Notes under the pieces: model-generated | Told to the model about the DNA's origin: nothing | What the model saw: only the letters and a program-made list of their open reading frames with translations | The model's database searches: none | Program-made: the position numbers and the translations under genes | In this document: positions 26,735 to 34,692 of the stretch, piece after piece | How the letters are laid out: every line of letters begins with the position of its first letter | Position numbering within the stretch: position 1 is the first letter of the stretch | Assembly: GCF_015523185.1 (NCBI RefSeq) | Contig: NZ_WAKV01000048.1 | Location: 1 to 43,440 of the forward strand | Source of the DNA: Thermococcus sp. | Lineage (GTDB): Archaea > Methanobacteriota_B > Thermococci > Thermococcales > Thermococcaceae | Length of the DNA stretch: 43,440 nucleotides | Reading direction: 5' to 3'

Positions 26735-26928
26735 TAAAAGAGCGCAAACCCCTAAACCATGCAACTTAGAGGGAGAAAATGACAACACCAGGACAAACAT
26801 ATAAAAAAGCACACCCTAAAAGGACTTCATAGGGCCACAATCTTTTAGTCGAACTCACGGGAATATTGTCCAATGAGTGGAGCTCTGTTCTAACGTCGCG
26901 TAGGTAAGCAATCTTTTGGAAAGGACTC

Positions 26929-26965
26929 GACCAAAAATGTTCTTGCCATTTAAGAAGGGCAAAAG
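26929..26965 (+). repeat. repeat module GACCAAAA...GGGCAAAAG, copy A
   Basis: It begins GACCAAAAATG and ends GAAGGGCAAAAG. The copy at 42701-42735 has the same ends and near-equal length (37 versus 35 bp) with a diverged middle. Confidence 0.4.
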
Positions 26966-26983
26966 ATTAGCAGTGTACTCTTC

Positions 26984-27003
26984 AAAAAGCAACTCAAAAC
27001 AGG
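26984..27003 (+). repeat. repeat module AAAAAGCAA...AAAACAGG, copy A
   Basis: It matches 43148-43167 at 18 of 20 positions by hand count. It lies before the 92-bp module here but after it in the other stretch, so the modules have been shuffled. Confidence 0.45.
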
Positions 27004-27075
27004 GTTTAACACCAAACGAAGCCTTCTTAGTAGTTCCACCTTTGTTTTGACGCTCTCCTGACGCCGTTTAGAAAA

Positions 27076-27167
27076 TGAAACACTCACTAAAGGGACAAAT
27101 CTGATTGTAAATCCCCCTTAAAAACAAACCTTTAGGAAAAGGCACCTAATCATCTGCCAGCGCTTGC
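27076..27167 (+). repeat. 92-bp repeat module, copy A
   Basis: It starts TGAAACACTCAC and ends GCCAGCGCTTGC. The copy at 42944-43035 is exactly as long, with both 12-base ends identical, an internal GCACCTA block in the same place and about 58 of 92 positions equal by hand count. Conserved ends with a variable centre suggest a mobile or structured element rather than coding sequence. It is followed by GAAGCAAG, which closes the hairpin CTTGC-GAA-GCAAG next to the tRNA 3' end. Confidence 0.6.
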
Positions 27168-27183
27168 GAAGCAAGAGCTGTAA

Positions 27184-27261
27184 TGGTGGGCCCGGGGGGC
27201 TTTGAACCCCCGACCACGCGGTTATGAGCCGCGCGCTCTGACCAGGCTGAGCTACGGGCCC
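27184..27261 (-). tRNA. tRNA with CAU anticodon (elongator Met or Ile2)
   Basis: A complete cloverleaf on the minus strand. The acceptor GGGCCCG pairs with CGGGCCC, the anticodon stem CGCGG/CCGCG encloses loop CTCATAA (anticodon CAU), the T-arm is GGGGG-TTCAAAG-CCCCC, and CCA is encoded. It is not the initiator, which in archaea begins AGCGGG. CAU could be elongator Met or, after agmatidine modification of C34, Ile for AUA codons. The GGGCCCG acceptor resembles archaeal tRNA-Ile, so Ile2 is a real alternative. It lies 5 bp behind tRNA-Asn and is surely co-transcribed with it. Confidence 0.93.
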
Positions 27262-27266
27262 ACTAC

Positions 27267-27342
27267 TGGCGCCGCCGCCCGGATTCGAACCGGGGACCGC
27301 CGGATTAACAGTCCGGCGCTCTACCAACTAAGCTACGGCGGC
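27267..27342 (-). tRNA. tRNA-Asn (GUU)
   Basis: A minus-strand cloverleaf of 76 nt with encoded CCA. The acceptor GCCGCCG pairs with CGGCGGC; the anticodon stem CCGGA/TCCGG holds loop CTGTTAA, giving anticodon GUU. It is transcribed from the TATA element at 27371-27380 together with the CAU tRNA that follows after 5 bp. Confidence 0.96.
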
Positions 27343-27370
27343 TCGACCCAATGTAGGGGATACAGGGGAC

Positions 27371-27380
27371 ATTTATAAAT
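27371..27380 (-). promoter_or_regulatory. TATA box of the tRNA-Asn / tRNA(CAU) unit
   Basis: ATTTATAAAT is a near-palindromic TATA box about 34 bp before the 5' end of tRNA-Asn on the minus strand. Confidence 0.55.
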
Positions 27381-27404
27381 TTTGCGGTTGGCAAAAGTAG
27401 AAAG

Positions 27405-27412
27405 ATTTATAA
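27405..27412 (+). promoter_or_regulatory. TATA box of tRNA-Thr
   Basis: ATTTATAA is centred about 31 bp before the tRNA-Thr 5' end. It is divergent from the tRNA-Asn promoter 30 bp away. Confidence 0.55.
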
Positions 27413-27439
27413 CTCTCAAATTAATCCTAAAAGCTGACT

Positions 27440-27516
27440 GCCCCGGTAGCCTAGCCTGGCGGGGCGGCGGACTTGTAATCCGCCGGTCGCGGGTTCAAAT
27501 CCCGCCCGGGGCTCCA
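27440..27516 (+). tRNA. tRNA-Thr (UGU)
   Basis: A plus-strand cloverleaf of 77 nt with encoded CCA. The acceptor GCCCCGG pairs with CCGGGGC; the anticodon stem GCGGA/TCCGC holds loop CTTGTAA, giving anticodon UGU for Thr. Its end is one base from the stop codon of the convergent tmk gene, so the two transcripts must overlap or end very precisely. Confidence 0.96.
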
Positions 27517-27517
27517 T

Positions 27518-28138
27518 TCATTTCTCGAGTAATGATTCAACCAGGGCAACAATCTGCCTATGAACTCCCTCTACATCCTCAAGTGCGTTGACGATTTTAA
27601 TTTCGGGGAAGCGCTCCGCAAGTTTGAGGTAGTTTTCCCTGACTTTCTTCTGGAGCTCCACTATCTTGTCGAACTCGCTCTTTATGCTCCTCGTCCTTAT
27701 GCGCTTCATACTCTCCTTAACAGGAAGGTCGAGGAGAAGAACGAGGTCGGGCCTTATTGCGAAGCGGTTCAAGTCAATAAGCCAATCAAGGTCAAGCCCC
27801 CTAGCCCACTGGTATGCAAGAGATGAATAGAAGTAGCGGTCAGAGATTACAACCTTTCCGGATTCAAGCGCGGGTTTTATAAGTTTATCAACGTGTTCAG
27901 CCCTATCAGCGGCGAAGAGCAAAGCCTCAGCCTCGTGGCTTATTTTAGCGCCGTCTATGATTCCCTCCCTGCCCCCAGTTAGGACAAGTCGCCTTATGAG
28001 CTTTCCGAAGGGTGTATCAGTTGGTTCCTTTGTTAGAACAACCTCATATCCCTTCTCCTCAAACCAGAGCTTAAGCAACTTCGCCTGCGTTGACTTCCCG
28101 GCACCATCAATGCCCTCAAGCACTATGAATATACCCAA
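27518..28138 (-). CDS. tmk: thymidylate kinase
   Basis: Phosphorylates dTMP to dTDP with ATP. 206 residues, full family length. The P-loop [11 protein letters not shown] is at residues 10-20, the DRY motif in ISDRYFYSS follows, and the LID region has [10 protein letters not shown]. The start is TTG at 28138: GGAGGTGAC stands six bases upstream and the next in-frame candidate would remove the conserved first strand. ATTTTATAAAT (28187-28198, minus) is a good TATA box, giving a leader of about 29 nt. Confidence 0.95.
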   Translation of the reverse strand: MGIFIVLEGIDGAGKSTQAKLLKLWFEEKGYEVVLTKEPTDTPFGKLIRRLVLTGGREGIIDGAKISHEAEALLFAADRAEHVDKLIKPALESGKVVISDRYFYSSLAYQWARGLDLDWLIDLNRFAIRPDLVLLLDLPVKESMKRIRTRSIKSEFDKIVELQKKVRENYLKLAERFPEIKIVNALEDVEGVHRQIVALVESLLEK

Positions 28139-28202
28139 AGCCCGTCACCTCCAAAATGAAAGAACGTGTAGACCCCTCGGTGGGGGATTTATAAAATTGC
28201 CG

Positions 28203-28922
28203 CTAGACCGAGAGCTCCTTCATGTGTTCAAGCAGAGACCACATACTGGTAAACTCCTTCTGCCCGTCTCCCCGGTAGAACTCCACAACACCATCTGGTC
28301 TGAAGCGCATTCCAAAATCGTAGCCTCCCTTGTTAAGCTTGTGGAGAAAAACCTCCTTGGGTTTCGGTGGCAGGTAGCTGGTCATCATGTCGTTCATGAG
28401 CTCGACCTCGAAGCCAAAGTGCTCGTTCATCCTCGGGAAGAAGAGAACGGCAGGGGTGTTCATAGCATCAACAAGTGCCTTACCCTCAATTCTAAAGTTA
28501 TAACGCTTAAAGAGGTCGTGCATGAAGTCGTCTAAGGCATTGGGATAATATACGGTCGCACCTATATCGTTGGGCTGGGCCTCGATAAAGCTCCTGCTTT
28601 CTAGGATGGCGTTTATCTCGTCAACGTCAATCCCGCTGACGTAAACGCGAACGCCGCTATAGTAGTAGACGTAAGCCAGAGGAAGACCCTTCTTGTGGGC
28701 GAAGTCCTTGAGGGCTATGAGCGGAATCAGGCGAACGTCCATTATGGTAGAGCCCGTGCTGACTATCCCGACAACCATAGCCCTCTTCCCATAGCGTGAG
28801 ATAGCCCTTCCGTCCCTGCCCACTATTATCGTTCCGTGGGAAACCGTCCCTATGGCCCTACCTAGGAGGGCGAGCTCCTCGGGATTGAACCTCTGGGAGT
28901 AATACACTTCCACTTCCACCAC
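28203..28922 (-). CDS. degenerate phosphohexomutase-like protein
   Basis: A 239-residue protein that reads like the first part of phosphomannomutase/phosphoglucomutase (ALLGRAIGTVSHGTIIVGRDGRAIS, then VGIVSTGSTIMDVRLIPLIAL). The catalytic phosphoserine loop (TASHNP in active enzymes) is replaced by YVYYYSGVRVYVSG, the usual N-terminal GTSGIRG is absent, and the second half is short. It is probably not an active mutase. It follows the nucleotidyltransferase with one base between them; bacteria have fused nucleotidyltransferase-mutase proteins with the same order, so it may be a regulatory or structural partner. The GTG start is uncertain; several GTG codons follow GATTGAGGTG. Confidence 0.8.
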   Translation of the reverse strand: MVEVEVYYSQRFNPEELALLGRAIGTVSHGTIIVGRDGRAISRYGKRAMVVGIVSTGSTIMDVRLIPLIALKDFAHKKGLPLAYVYYYSGVRVYVSGIDVDEINAILESRSFIEAQPNDIGATVYYPNALDDFMHDLFKRYNFRIEGKALVDAMNTPAVLFFPRMNEHFGFEVELMNDMMTSYLPPKPKEVFLHKLNKGGYDFGMRFRPDGVVEFYRGDGQKEFTSMWSLLEHMKELSV

Positions 28923-28923
28923 C

Positions 28924-30009
28924 TCAATCCGGGAGTATTATACTTTCCCGACCGATTCTTGACTCCACCCAAATCTTAACGTTTGAACCAATCTTGCTGA
29001 AGTCCTCAATGAGCGTGTTGTCCCCGATAACGCTTCCGGGCTGGATAACAACGCCTTTACCAATGTGGACGTTTTCGCCGATTATCGCTTCCTTAATCTC
29101 GGCACCGTCCTCAATAGTCACTCCTGAGAAGATTACCGAACGCTCAATTTTAACGTTTCTGCCTATCTCAACATCGTTGCCGATGACGGCAAAACCCCTG
29201 ATTTCGGGTTTCCTCAGGATACAACGCCTGCCTGTATAGAGCGCACCCCCGTACTCAAGATTGCCCTTAAGGCTCTCGGTCTTGACCTGAGGAAGTATAA
29301 GTCTGCCGAGAAAGACGTCCTCCGTCGCTTGAAGATAGCTGGAGGGCCTCCCAACGTCGTTCCAGTACTCCTTAAAGGGAAATCCGTAAAGAGCCAAATC
29401 GTTCTCCAGCATCCTCGGAAACAAATCCTTGGAAAAGTCGAAGTTCCTGGCCTTGGGAACTAGGTCAAAAGCTTCCGGCTCAAAGACGTAGATGCCCGCG
29501 TTAACGAGGTTGCTGAAGACCTCCTCAGGCTTTGGCTTTTCCTTGAACTGCTGAATCCTGCCCTCTGAGTCTATTATCGCTATGCCGTATTGGGTGGGGT
29601 CGTCCACCTCAGAGAGGGCTATTGTCGCGAGGGCCTTCTTCTTTTTGTGATAATCATAGAGAGCCTTCAGGTCGAGGTTCGTAAGGACGTCACTCGAAAC
29701 CACCAGAAATGTGTCGTCCATGTGTTTCACGACCTTTTTCGTTGCCCCAGCCGTTCCTAGCTTCACGTTGTCCTTGTTAGAGTAGTGAATCTCTATCCCC
29801 CACTCGCTCCCGTCACCAAAGTACTCAATGATGCGCTCCTTTAGATAACCTACGAGGACGTAGACTTCATCGACGCCAGCCTTGGTAAGGTTCTGGAGGG
29901 CGTATTCCATAAGGGGCCTGTTGAAGAAGGGCATCATAGGCTTGGGCCTGTAAACCGTCAGGGGAAGGAGCCTCGTCCCCCTGCCCCCAGCCAAAATCAC
30001 TGCTTTCAT
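28924..30009 (-). CDS. sugar-1-phosphate nucleotidyltransferase with left-handed beta-helix domain
   Basis: About 361 residues. The N-terminal nucleotidyltransferase domain has the signature MKAVILAGGRGTRLLPLT and KPMMPFFNRPLME, plus ELNGAG-type contacts in VNAGIYVFEPE. The C-terminal third is a hexapeptide-repeat helix (IGNDVEIGRNVKIERSVIF, then IGENVHIGKGVVIQPGS). It makes an NDP-sugar, GDP-mannose or dTDP/UDP-glucose type, for glycan or glycolipid synthesis; the sugar cannot be fixed. I chose ATG 30009 because AGGT precedes it and family members begin at MKAVILAGG; an ATG at 30021 is possible. Confidence 0.93.
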   Translation of the reverse strand: MKAVILAGGRGTRLLPLTVYRPKPMMPFFNRPLMEYALQNLTKAGVDEVYVLVGYLKERIIEYFGDGSEWGIEIHYSNKDNVKLGTAGATKKVVKHMDDTFLVVSSDVLTNLDLKALYDYHKKKKALATIALSEVDDPTQYGIAIIDSEGRIQQFKEKPKPEEVFSNLVNAGIYVFEPEAFDLVPKARNFDFSKDLFPRMLENDLALYGFPFKEYWNDVGRPSSYLQATEDVFLGRLILPQVKTESLKGNLEYGGALYTGRRCILRKPEIRGFAVIGNDVEIGRNVKIERSVIFSGVTIEDGAEIKEAIIGENVHIGKGVVIQPGSVIGDNTLIEDFSKIGSNVKIWVESRIGRESIILPD

Positions 30010-30040
30010 ACCTGGCACCATCCTGATATATCACTCCCAG

Positions 30041-30053
30041 TTAAAATATTTTG
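30041..30053 (-). promoter_or_regulatory. promoter of the nucleotidyltransferase gene
   Basis: AAAATATTTTAA on the minus strand is a TATA box. Ten bases downstream is the palindrome TGATATATCA (30024-30033) over the likely transcript start, which could be a regulator site. It contains one TATCAC half of the glycolytic motif but lacks a matching second half. Confidence 0.4.
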
Positions 30054-30108
30054 CGATGTCCCATCCTGAACTTGGAGGTTCATTATCGTACCTGTATAGC
30101 CGCAACAA

Positions 30109-30118
30109 CTATTTTAAG
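30109..30118 (+). promoter_or_regulatory. TATA box of pckG
   Basis: CTATTTTAAG is centred about 38 bp before the pckG ATG. The ribosome site GAGGCGGTC (30138-30146) lies in the short leader. Confidence 0.5.
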
Positions 30119-30150
30119 TCATCGGTTAACATGGTGCGAGGCGGTCAAAA

Positions 30151-32025
30151 ATGGAGGCACTTGAAAAACTCAGAGAGCTCCTCCCCGAGGAGCAGTTTGA
30201 AAAAATAAAGGCCATAGACAACCCCGAGCTTCATTCTTTTCTGGCTGAGTGGATTGAGTGGCTCGAGCCCAGCAAGGTTTTCGTCTGCACTGACAGCGAA
30301 GAGGACGAGCTCTACGTCCGCTGGAAGGCCCTCTACTACGGCGAGGAAAAGATGCTCGAAACGCCAAACCATACAGTTCACTACGACAACTACTACGACC
30401 AAGCGAGGGACAAGGCCAACACCAAGCTCCTTATCCCCGGTGGAAAGGAGGTTCCGTTCCTCAACACGATGGACAGGGAGGAGGGGTTGAGGGAGATAAG
30501 GGACTTGATGAAAGGGATTATGAGGGGCAAGGAGCTCTTCGTATGCTTCTTCGTGTTGGGACCAAAGAACTCGATATTCACGATTCCAGCGGTTCAGCTA
30601 ACGGATTCGGCCTACGTTGCCCACTCGGAGTTCATCCTCTATCGGAAGGGCTACGAGGAGTTTAAGAGACTCGGTAGAAATGCCAAGTTCTTTCGTTTCG
30701 TTCACTCGGCTGGGGAGCTCGACGAGAGGAAGACCAGCAAGAACCTTGAGAAAAGAAGGATTTACATTGACCTCGAAGACGAGACAGTCTATTCGGTCAA
30801 CACCCAGTATGGTGGCAACACGATAGGCCTGAAAAAGCTCGCCTTCCGCCTTACAATCCAGAAGGCCGTTAGAGAGGGGTGGCTGAGCGAGCACATGTTC
30901 CTCATGCGCGTTAACGGTCCAAACGGCAGGAAGACCTACTTTACAGGGGCATATCCAAGTATGTGCGGAAAGACGTCAACCGCCATGATACCCTGGGAGA
31001 ACATAGTTGGTGACGACTTGACATTCATACTCCCCGTTAACGGTATAGCCAGAGGAGCGAACGTCGAGAAGGGTGTCTTCGGCATTATTCAGGGCGTAAA
31101 CCCCAAGGACGACCCAATTATTTGGCAGGTTCTCCATTCCCCAGTCGAGATAATCTTCTCGAACGTTTTGGTGAAGGACGGCAAGCCCTACTGGAACGAC
31201 ATGGGCGTTGAGATTCCGAAGGAAGGAGAAAACCACAGCGGAAAGTGGTGGAAGGGCAAGAAGGACAGGGAGGGCAACGAGATACCGGCAAGCCACAAGA
31301 ACGCGCGTTTCACCGTTTCCCTTGAACACTTTCCAAACGTTGATTTGGAGGCCCTTAACAACCCGTGCGGTGTGGAAGTGGGAGGAATGATTTTCGGTGG
31401 GAGGGACGCTGACACATGGCCTCCGGTGAGAGAAGCCTTCAGCTGGGAGCACGGCGTTATAACGATGGGCGCCTCACTTGAGAGCGAAACAACCGCGGCT
31501 ACTCTCGGAAAGGAGGGCGTTAGGACCTTCAACCCGATGGCAATACTCGACTTCATGAGCGTTCCCCTGGGGGATTACATCAGAAACTACCTCGAGTTTG
31601 GTAAAAAGCTCAGGAAGACGCCGAAAATATTTGCTGTAAACTACTTCCTCCGCGAAAACGGTAAGTGGCTCAACCACAAGCTCGACAAAGCGGTGTGGCT
31701 CAAGTGGATGGAGCTTCGCGTGCATGGTGATGTTGAGGCAATAGAGACGCCAATAGGCTACATTCCTAGGTATGAAGACCTGAAAAGGCTCTTCAAGGAG
31801 GTTCTCAACAAGGACTACAGCAAGGAGGATTACGAGAAGCAGTTCACCATCAGGGTTCCGGAGTTGCTTGCCAAGATTGAGCGCATAGAGAGAATTTACC
31901 ATGAGAAGGCCAAGGACGTCCCCGAGGAGCTCTTCAAAGTTCTTGAAGAAGAGAGAAAAAGGCTCCTTAAGGCTAGGGAGAAGTACGGCGACTACATAAG
32001 TCCGTTCGCACTGGAAGAAGCCTGA
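30151..32025 (+). CDS. pckG: phosphoenolpyruvate carboxykinase (GTP)
   Basis: Interconverts oxaloacetate + GTP and PEP + GDP + CO2. At 624 residues it has full GTP-class length. The GTP-class kinase-1 loop with reactive Cys is AYPSMCGKTSTAM (about residue 270), and kinase-2 is VGDDLTFI. The PEP/OAA site includes YGGNTIGLKKLA. Also characteristic are FAVNYFLR and NPCGVEVGGMIFGGRD. It forms a carbon-node cluster with ppsA in the same window and glucan phosphorylase next to it. GAGGCGGTC precedes the ATG. It is divergent from the nucleotidyltransferase gene with 141 bp between them. Confidence 0.97.
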   Translation: MEALEKLRELLPEEQFEKIKAIDNPELHSFLAEWIEWLEPSKVFVCTDSEEDELYVRWKALYYGEEKMLETPNHTVHYDNYYDQARDKANTKLLIPGGKEVPFLNTMDREEGLREIRDLMKGIMRGKELFVCFFVLGPKNSIFTIPAVQLTDSAYVAHSEFILYRKGYEEFKRLGRNAKFFRFVHSAGELDERKTSKNLEKRRIYIDLEDETVYSVNTQYGGNTIGLKKLAFRLTIQKAVREGWLSEHMFLMRVNGPNGRKTYFTGAYPSMCGKTSTAMIPWENIVGDDLTFILPVNGIARGANVEKGVFGIIQGVNPKDDPIIWQVLHSPVEIIFSNVLVKDGKPYWNDMGVEIPKEGENHSGKWWKGKKDREGNEIPASHKNARFTVSLEHFPNVDLEALNNPCGVEVGGMIFGGRDADTWPPVREAFSWEHGVITMGASLESETTAATLGKEGVRTFNPMAILDFMSVPLGDYIRNYLEFGKKLRKTPKIFAVNYFLRENGKWLNHKLDKAVWLKWMELRVHGDVEAIETPIGYIPRYEDLKRLFKEVLNKDYSKEDYEKQFTIRVPELLAKIERIERIYHEKAKDVPEELFKVLEEERKRLLKAREKYGDYISPFALEEA

Positions 32026-32067
32026 TTGCTCCCTTCTATTTTCCTTCGTCGTCCGCCAAGAGGCAGG

Positions 32068-32076
32068 GTTTTTAAG
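32068..32076 (+). promoter_or_regulatory. TATA box of the glucan phosphorylase gene
   Basis: GTTTTTAAG predicts a start near 32097, inside the glycolytic motif that follows. Confidence 0.55.
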
Positions 32077-32091
32077 GTTCGGGGAAATTAG

Positions 32092-32108
32092 TATCACCCA
32101 TAATGATA
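32092..32108 (+). promoter_or_regulatory. Thermococcales glycolytic motif (TrmBL1/Tgr operator)
   Basis: TATCAC-CCATA-ATGATA differs by one base from the consensus TATCAC-N5-GTGATA bound by the sugar regulator TrmBL1/Tgr. It lies downstream of the TATA box and over the predicted transcript start. In this family of promoters that position means repression in the absence of maltodextrins, which suits a glycolytic gene. Confidence 0.75.
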
Positions 32109-32121
32109 TGCGGTGGTTTCT

Positions 32122-34620
32122 ATGGTGAGGGTTGATAACTGTCTCTGCGAGGCCATTCGCAAGAGGCTTCCAAGCCCGCTCCGGGGTCTGGTAGACTTGG
32201 CATACAACTATTGGTGGAGCTGGAACAGGCGAGCAACGAAACTATGGAAGAAAATAGACCCCGAGCACTGGGCCGAATACAAGAACCCAGTAAAACTACT
32301 TCTTGATACTCCAACCCACAGGTTCAAGGAGCTACTCCGAGATGATGATTTTATGAACCTCTACGAGCTCGTCATGGAGCAGTTTGAGGACTACATAAAC
32401 CAGGAATCAACATGGTTTTCGACCAACTACCCAAAATGGGACAGGCCAATAGTCTATTTATGTATGGAGTACGGCATAAGCAAAAGCCTGCCGATTTACT
32501 CCGGCGGTCTTGGAATCCTTGCCGGAGACCACGTTAAAACAGCCAGCGACCTAGGGTTGCCCTTCATAGCCGTTGGTCTACTCTACAAACACGGTTATTT
32601 CAAACAGGAGATAGACGAAAAGGGTAACCAAATTGAGATTTTCCCAGAATACAGGCCCGAAGAGATGCCAATAAGACCCGTTCTTGATAAGGGCGGCAAG
32701 AGACTACTTGTAGAGGTTCCTATAGAAGATAGAACAGTATACGCAAGGGCCTTCGAGGTCCAGGTGGGACGGGTCAGAATTTACCTTCTCGACACTGACG
32801 TTCCCGAGAACAGCCCCGAAGACAGAACCATATGCGATTACCTTTACAACGCCGATATGGACAAGAGGATAAAACAGGAGATACTCCTCGGCATCGGCGG
32901 AATGAGGCTCCTCAAAGCCCTTGGCATTGAACCCGGGGTAGTCCACCTAAATGAGGGACACCCGGCCTTCGCCAACCTCCAGAGGATTGCATGGCTCATG
33001 GAGGAAGGCCTCACATTCACCGAGGCCCTGAGCGTTGTTAGGGGAACGACTGTCTTCACGACCCACACACCGGTTCCAGCTGGTCACGACAGGTTTCCCA
33101 TTGAGGAAGTCAGAAAAAGGCTCTCGCAGTTTCTCAAAGGAAGGGAGGAGCTCATTAAGTTGGGGAAGGAAGGAGACCAGTTCAACATGACGCTCCTAGC
33201 CATAAGGACGTCGAGCTACGTGAACGGTGTCAGCAAGTTACATGCCCAAGTGAGCAGGAGGATGTGGCAGAACCTCTGGCCCGGCGTCCCCCTAGACGAG
33301 ATACCGATAGGGGCGATAACCAACGGTGTCCACACGATGACGTGGGTGCACAACGAGATGAGGAAGCTCTTCGATAGATACATCGGCAAGATCTGGCGCG
33401 AGCACACGAACCTAGAGGGAATATGGTTCGCCATCGAGAGGATTCCTGACGAGGAGCTCTGGGAGGCCCACCTTGAGGCGAAGAGGCAGTTTATCGAGCT
33501 CCTCAGGAGAAAAGCCATAAAAAGAAACGAGCGCCTAGGGATAGACGACCCAATTCCATCTATAGATGAGAACGCACTCATAATAGGGTTTGCAAGAAGA
33601 TTTGCAACGTACAAGAGGGCTACCCTCCTCTTCACGGACCTTGAGAGGCTCAAGAAACTCCTGAACGACCCGACCAGACCGGTTTACCTCGTCTTCGGAG
33701 GGAAGGCACATCCAAACGACTGGGGAGGAAAGGAGTTCCTGAGGAGGGTCTACGAGGTCAGCCAGATACCGGAGTTCAGGGGAAAGATATTCATCTTGGA
33801 GAACTACGACATGGGTAGTGCGAGGCTGATGGTGGCTGGAGTTGATGTCTGGCTCAACACGCCAAGGAGACCGTTAGAAGCGAGTGGGACGAGCGGAATG
33901 AAGGCAGGTCTCAACGGCGTCCTCAACGCGAGCATCTTCGACGGCTGGTGGGTCGAGGGCTACAACGGCAAGAACGGCTGGGTTATCGGTGAGGAAAGCA
34001 CCGGGCCGGAGAGCGAGGAAGACGACGTTAAGGACGCCGAGTCCCTATACGACCTCCTCGAGAGGGAAATAATCCCTACATACTATGGCAACCGCGAGAA
34101 GTGGATTTACATGATGAAGGAGAGCATAAAGAGCATCGCACCTCGCTTTAGTACTCACCGGATGGTCAAGGAGTATATGGACAGGTTTTATTCCAAAGCC
34201 ATGAGCAACCACATTTGGCTTACCCGAGATAATTACAAGGGAGCAAAAGAGATAGCGGGATGGAAGGACAGGGTCACGGAGTCATGGTCTAAAGTCGGTT
34301 TCGTTGACGTCAGGGTTCTCGACAATCGCTCGGGCCTTGAGGTACTGATTGACCTCGACGGCCTCAAGCCAGAAGACGTTCGCGTCGAACTCTATTACGG
34401 TGTCCGCGCCGAAGGGTACCACATCGAAAGACCCCATATAATCGAGCTCAGACACCCACGGAGGCTTGAAGGTAGAAAGTGGCTCTATTTATACAGAGGA
34501 AACGCATTAAAACACCTTGGGAATCCCTGCTGGCACTACGCTCTAAGGGTCTATCCGTACCATGAGAAATTACCCCACAGGTTCCTCCTAGGATTTGTTA
34601 AGTGGTTTGGATTGGACTAA
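32122..34620 (+). CDS. alpha-glucan (maltodextrin/glycogen) phosphorylase
   Basis: A 832-residue GT35 phosphorylase that releases glucose 1-phosphate from maltodextrins or glycogen. The N-terminus has LRGLVDLAYNYWWSWN, shared with the alpha-glucan phosphorylase subgroup of archaea and Thermus. The active-site blocks are YSGGLGILAGDH, LNEGHPAFANL, TTHTPVPAGHD and EASGTSGMKAGLNG, the last holding the PLP lysine. A C-terminal beta domain of about 120 residues is typical of this short subgroup. The ATG at 32122 has GGTGGT four bases upstream; a GTG at 32113 lies within that site. A glycolytic-motif operator controls it. Confidence 0.95.
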   Translation: MVRVDNCLCEAIRKRLPSPLRGLVDLAYNYWWSWNRRATKLWKKIDPEHWAEYKNPVKLLLDTPTHRFKELLRDDDFMNLYELVMEQFEDYINQESTWFSTNYPKWDRPIVYLCMEYGISKSLPIYSGGLGILAGDHVKTASDLGLPFIAVGLLYKHGYFKQEIDEKGNQIEIFPEYRPEEMPIRPVLDKGGKRLLVEVPIEDRTVYARAFEVQVGRVRIYLLDTDVPENSPEDRTICDYLYNADMDKRIKQEILLGIGGMRLLKALGIEPGVVHLNEGHPAFANLQRIAWLMEEGLTFTEALSVVRGTTVFTTHTPVPAGHDRFPIEEVRKRLSQFLKGREELIKLGKEGDQFNMTLLAIRTSSYVNGVSKLHAQVSRRMWQNLWPGVPLDEIPIGAITNGVHTMTWVHNEMRKLFDRYIGKIWREHTNLEGIWFAIERIPDEELWEAHLEAKRQFIELLRRKAIKRNERLGIDDPIPSIDENALIIGFARRFATYKRATLLFTDLERLKKLLNDPTRPVYLVFGGKAHPNDWGGKEFLRRVYEVSQIPEFRGKIFILENYDMGSARLMVAGVDVWLNTPRRPLEASGTSGMKAGLNGVLNASIFDGWWVEGYNGKNGWVIGEESTGPESEEDDVKDAESLYDLLEREIIPTYYGNREKWIYMMKESIKSIAPRFSTHRMVKEYMDRFYSKAMSNHIWLTRDNYKGAKEIAGWKDRVTESWSKVGFVDVRVLDNRSGLEVLIDLDGLKPEDVRVELYYGVRAEGYHIERPHIIELRHPRRLEGRKWLYLYRGNALKHLGNPCWHYALRVYPYHEKLPHRFLLGFVKWFGLD

Positions 34621-34660
34621 ATGTTCTAAATTGTTTCCTTAATTTTTAAAATAGTCCGTA

Positions 34661-34680
34661 TTTCCAAATTTTTTTGGAAA
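34661..34680. promoter_or_regulatory. perfect inverted repeat upstream of the transporter TATA box
   Basis: TTTCCAAA-TTTT-TTTGGAAA is an 8-bp perfect inverted repeat. It lies about 13 bp upstream of the TATA box, where an activator would bind. It could also be part of the terminator of the upstream gene, given the T-run. Confidence 0.45.
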
Positions 34681-34692
34681 ATCTGCACGGCA

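Larger units (their letters stand above)
26567..27183. other. gene-poor stretch A with diverged repeat modules
   Basis: No open frame here has a plausible ribosome site and protein-like composition. The stretch holds a hairpin with a UUCG loop (26718-26734) and several blocks that recur, diverged and reordered, in the second gene-poor stretch at 42676-43313. It is AT-rich relative to the coding DNA. It lies on the 3' side of the leftward tRNA pair. Confidence 0.6.

Noticed and set aside
26567-27183. CRISPR array in the gene-poor stretch
   Set aside because: Modules are neither near-identical nor regularly spaced, and no cas gene is present.
27118-27327. Frames across the CAU and Asn tRNA genes
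   Set aside because: They are shadows of tRNA sequence (PGSNPGGG-type peptides).
30024-30040. Glycolytic motif between the nucleotidyltransferase and pckG genes
   Set aside because: TATCAC is followed after five bases by GTTAAA, which matches GTGATA at only four of six positions. The nearby TGATATATCA palindrome is noted but its role is unknown.
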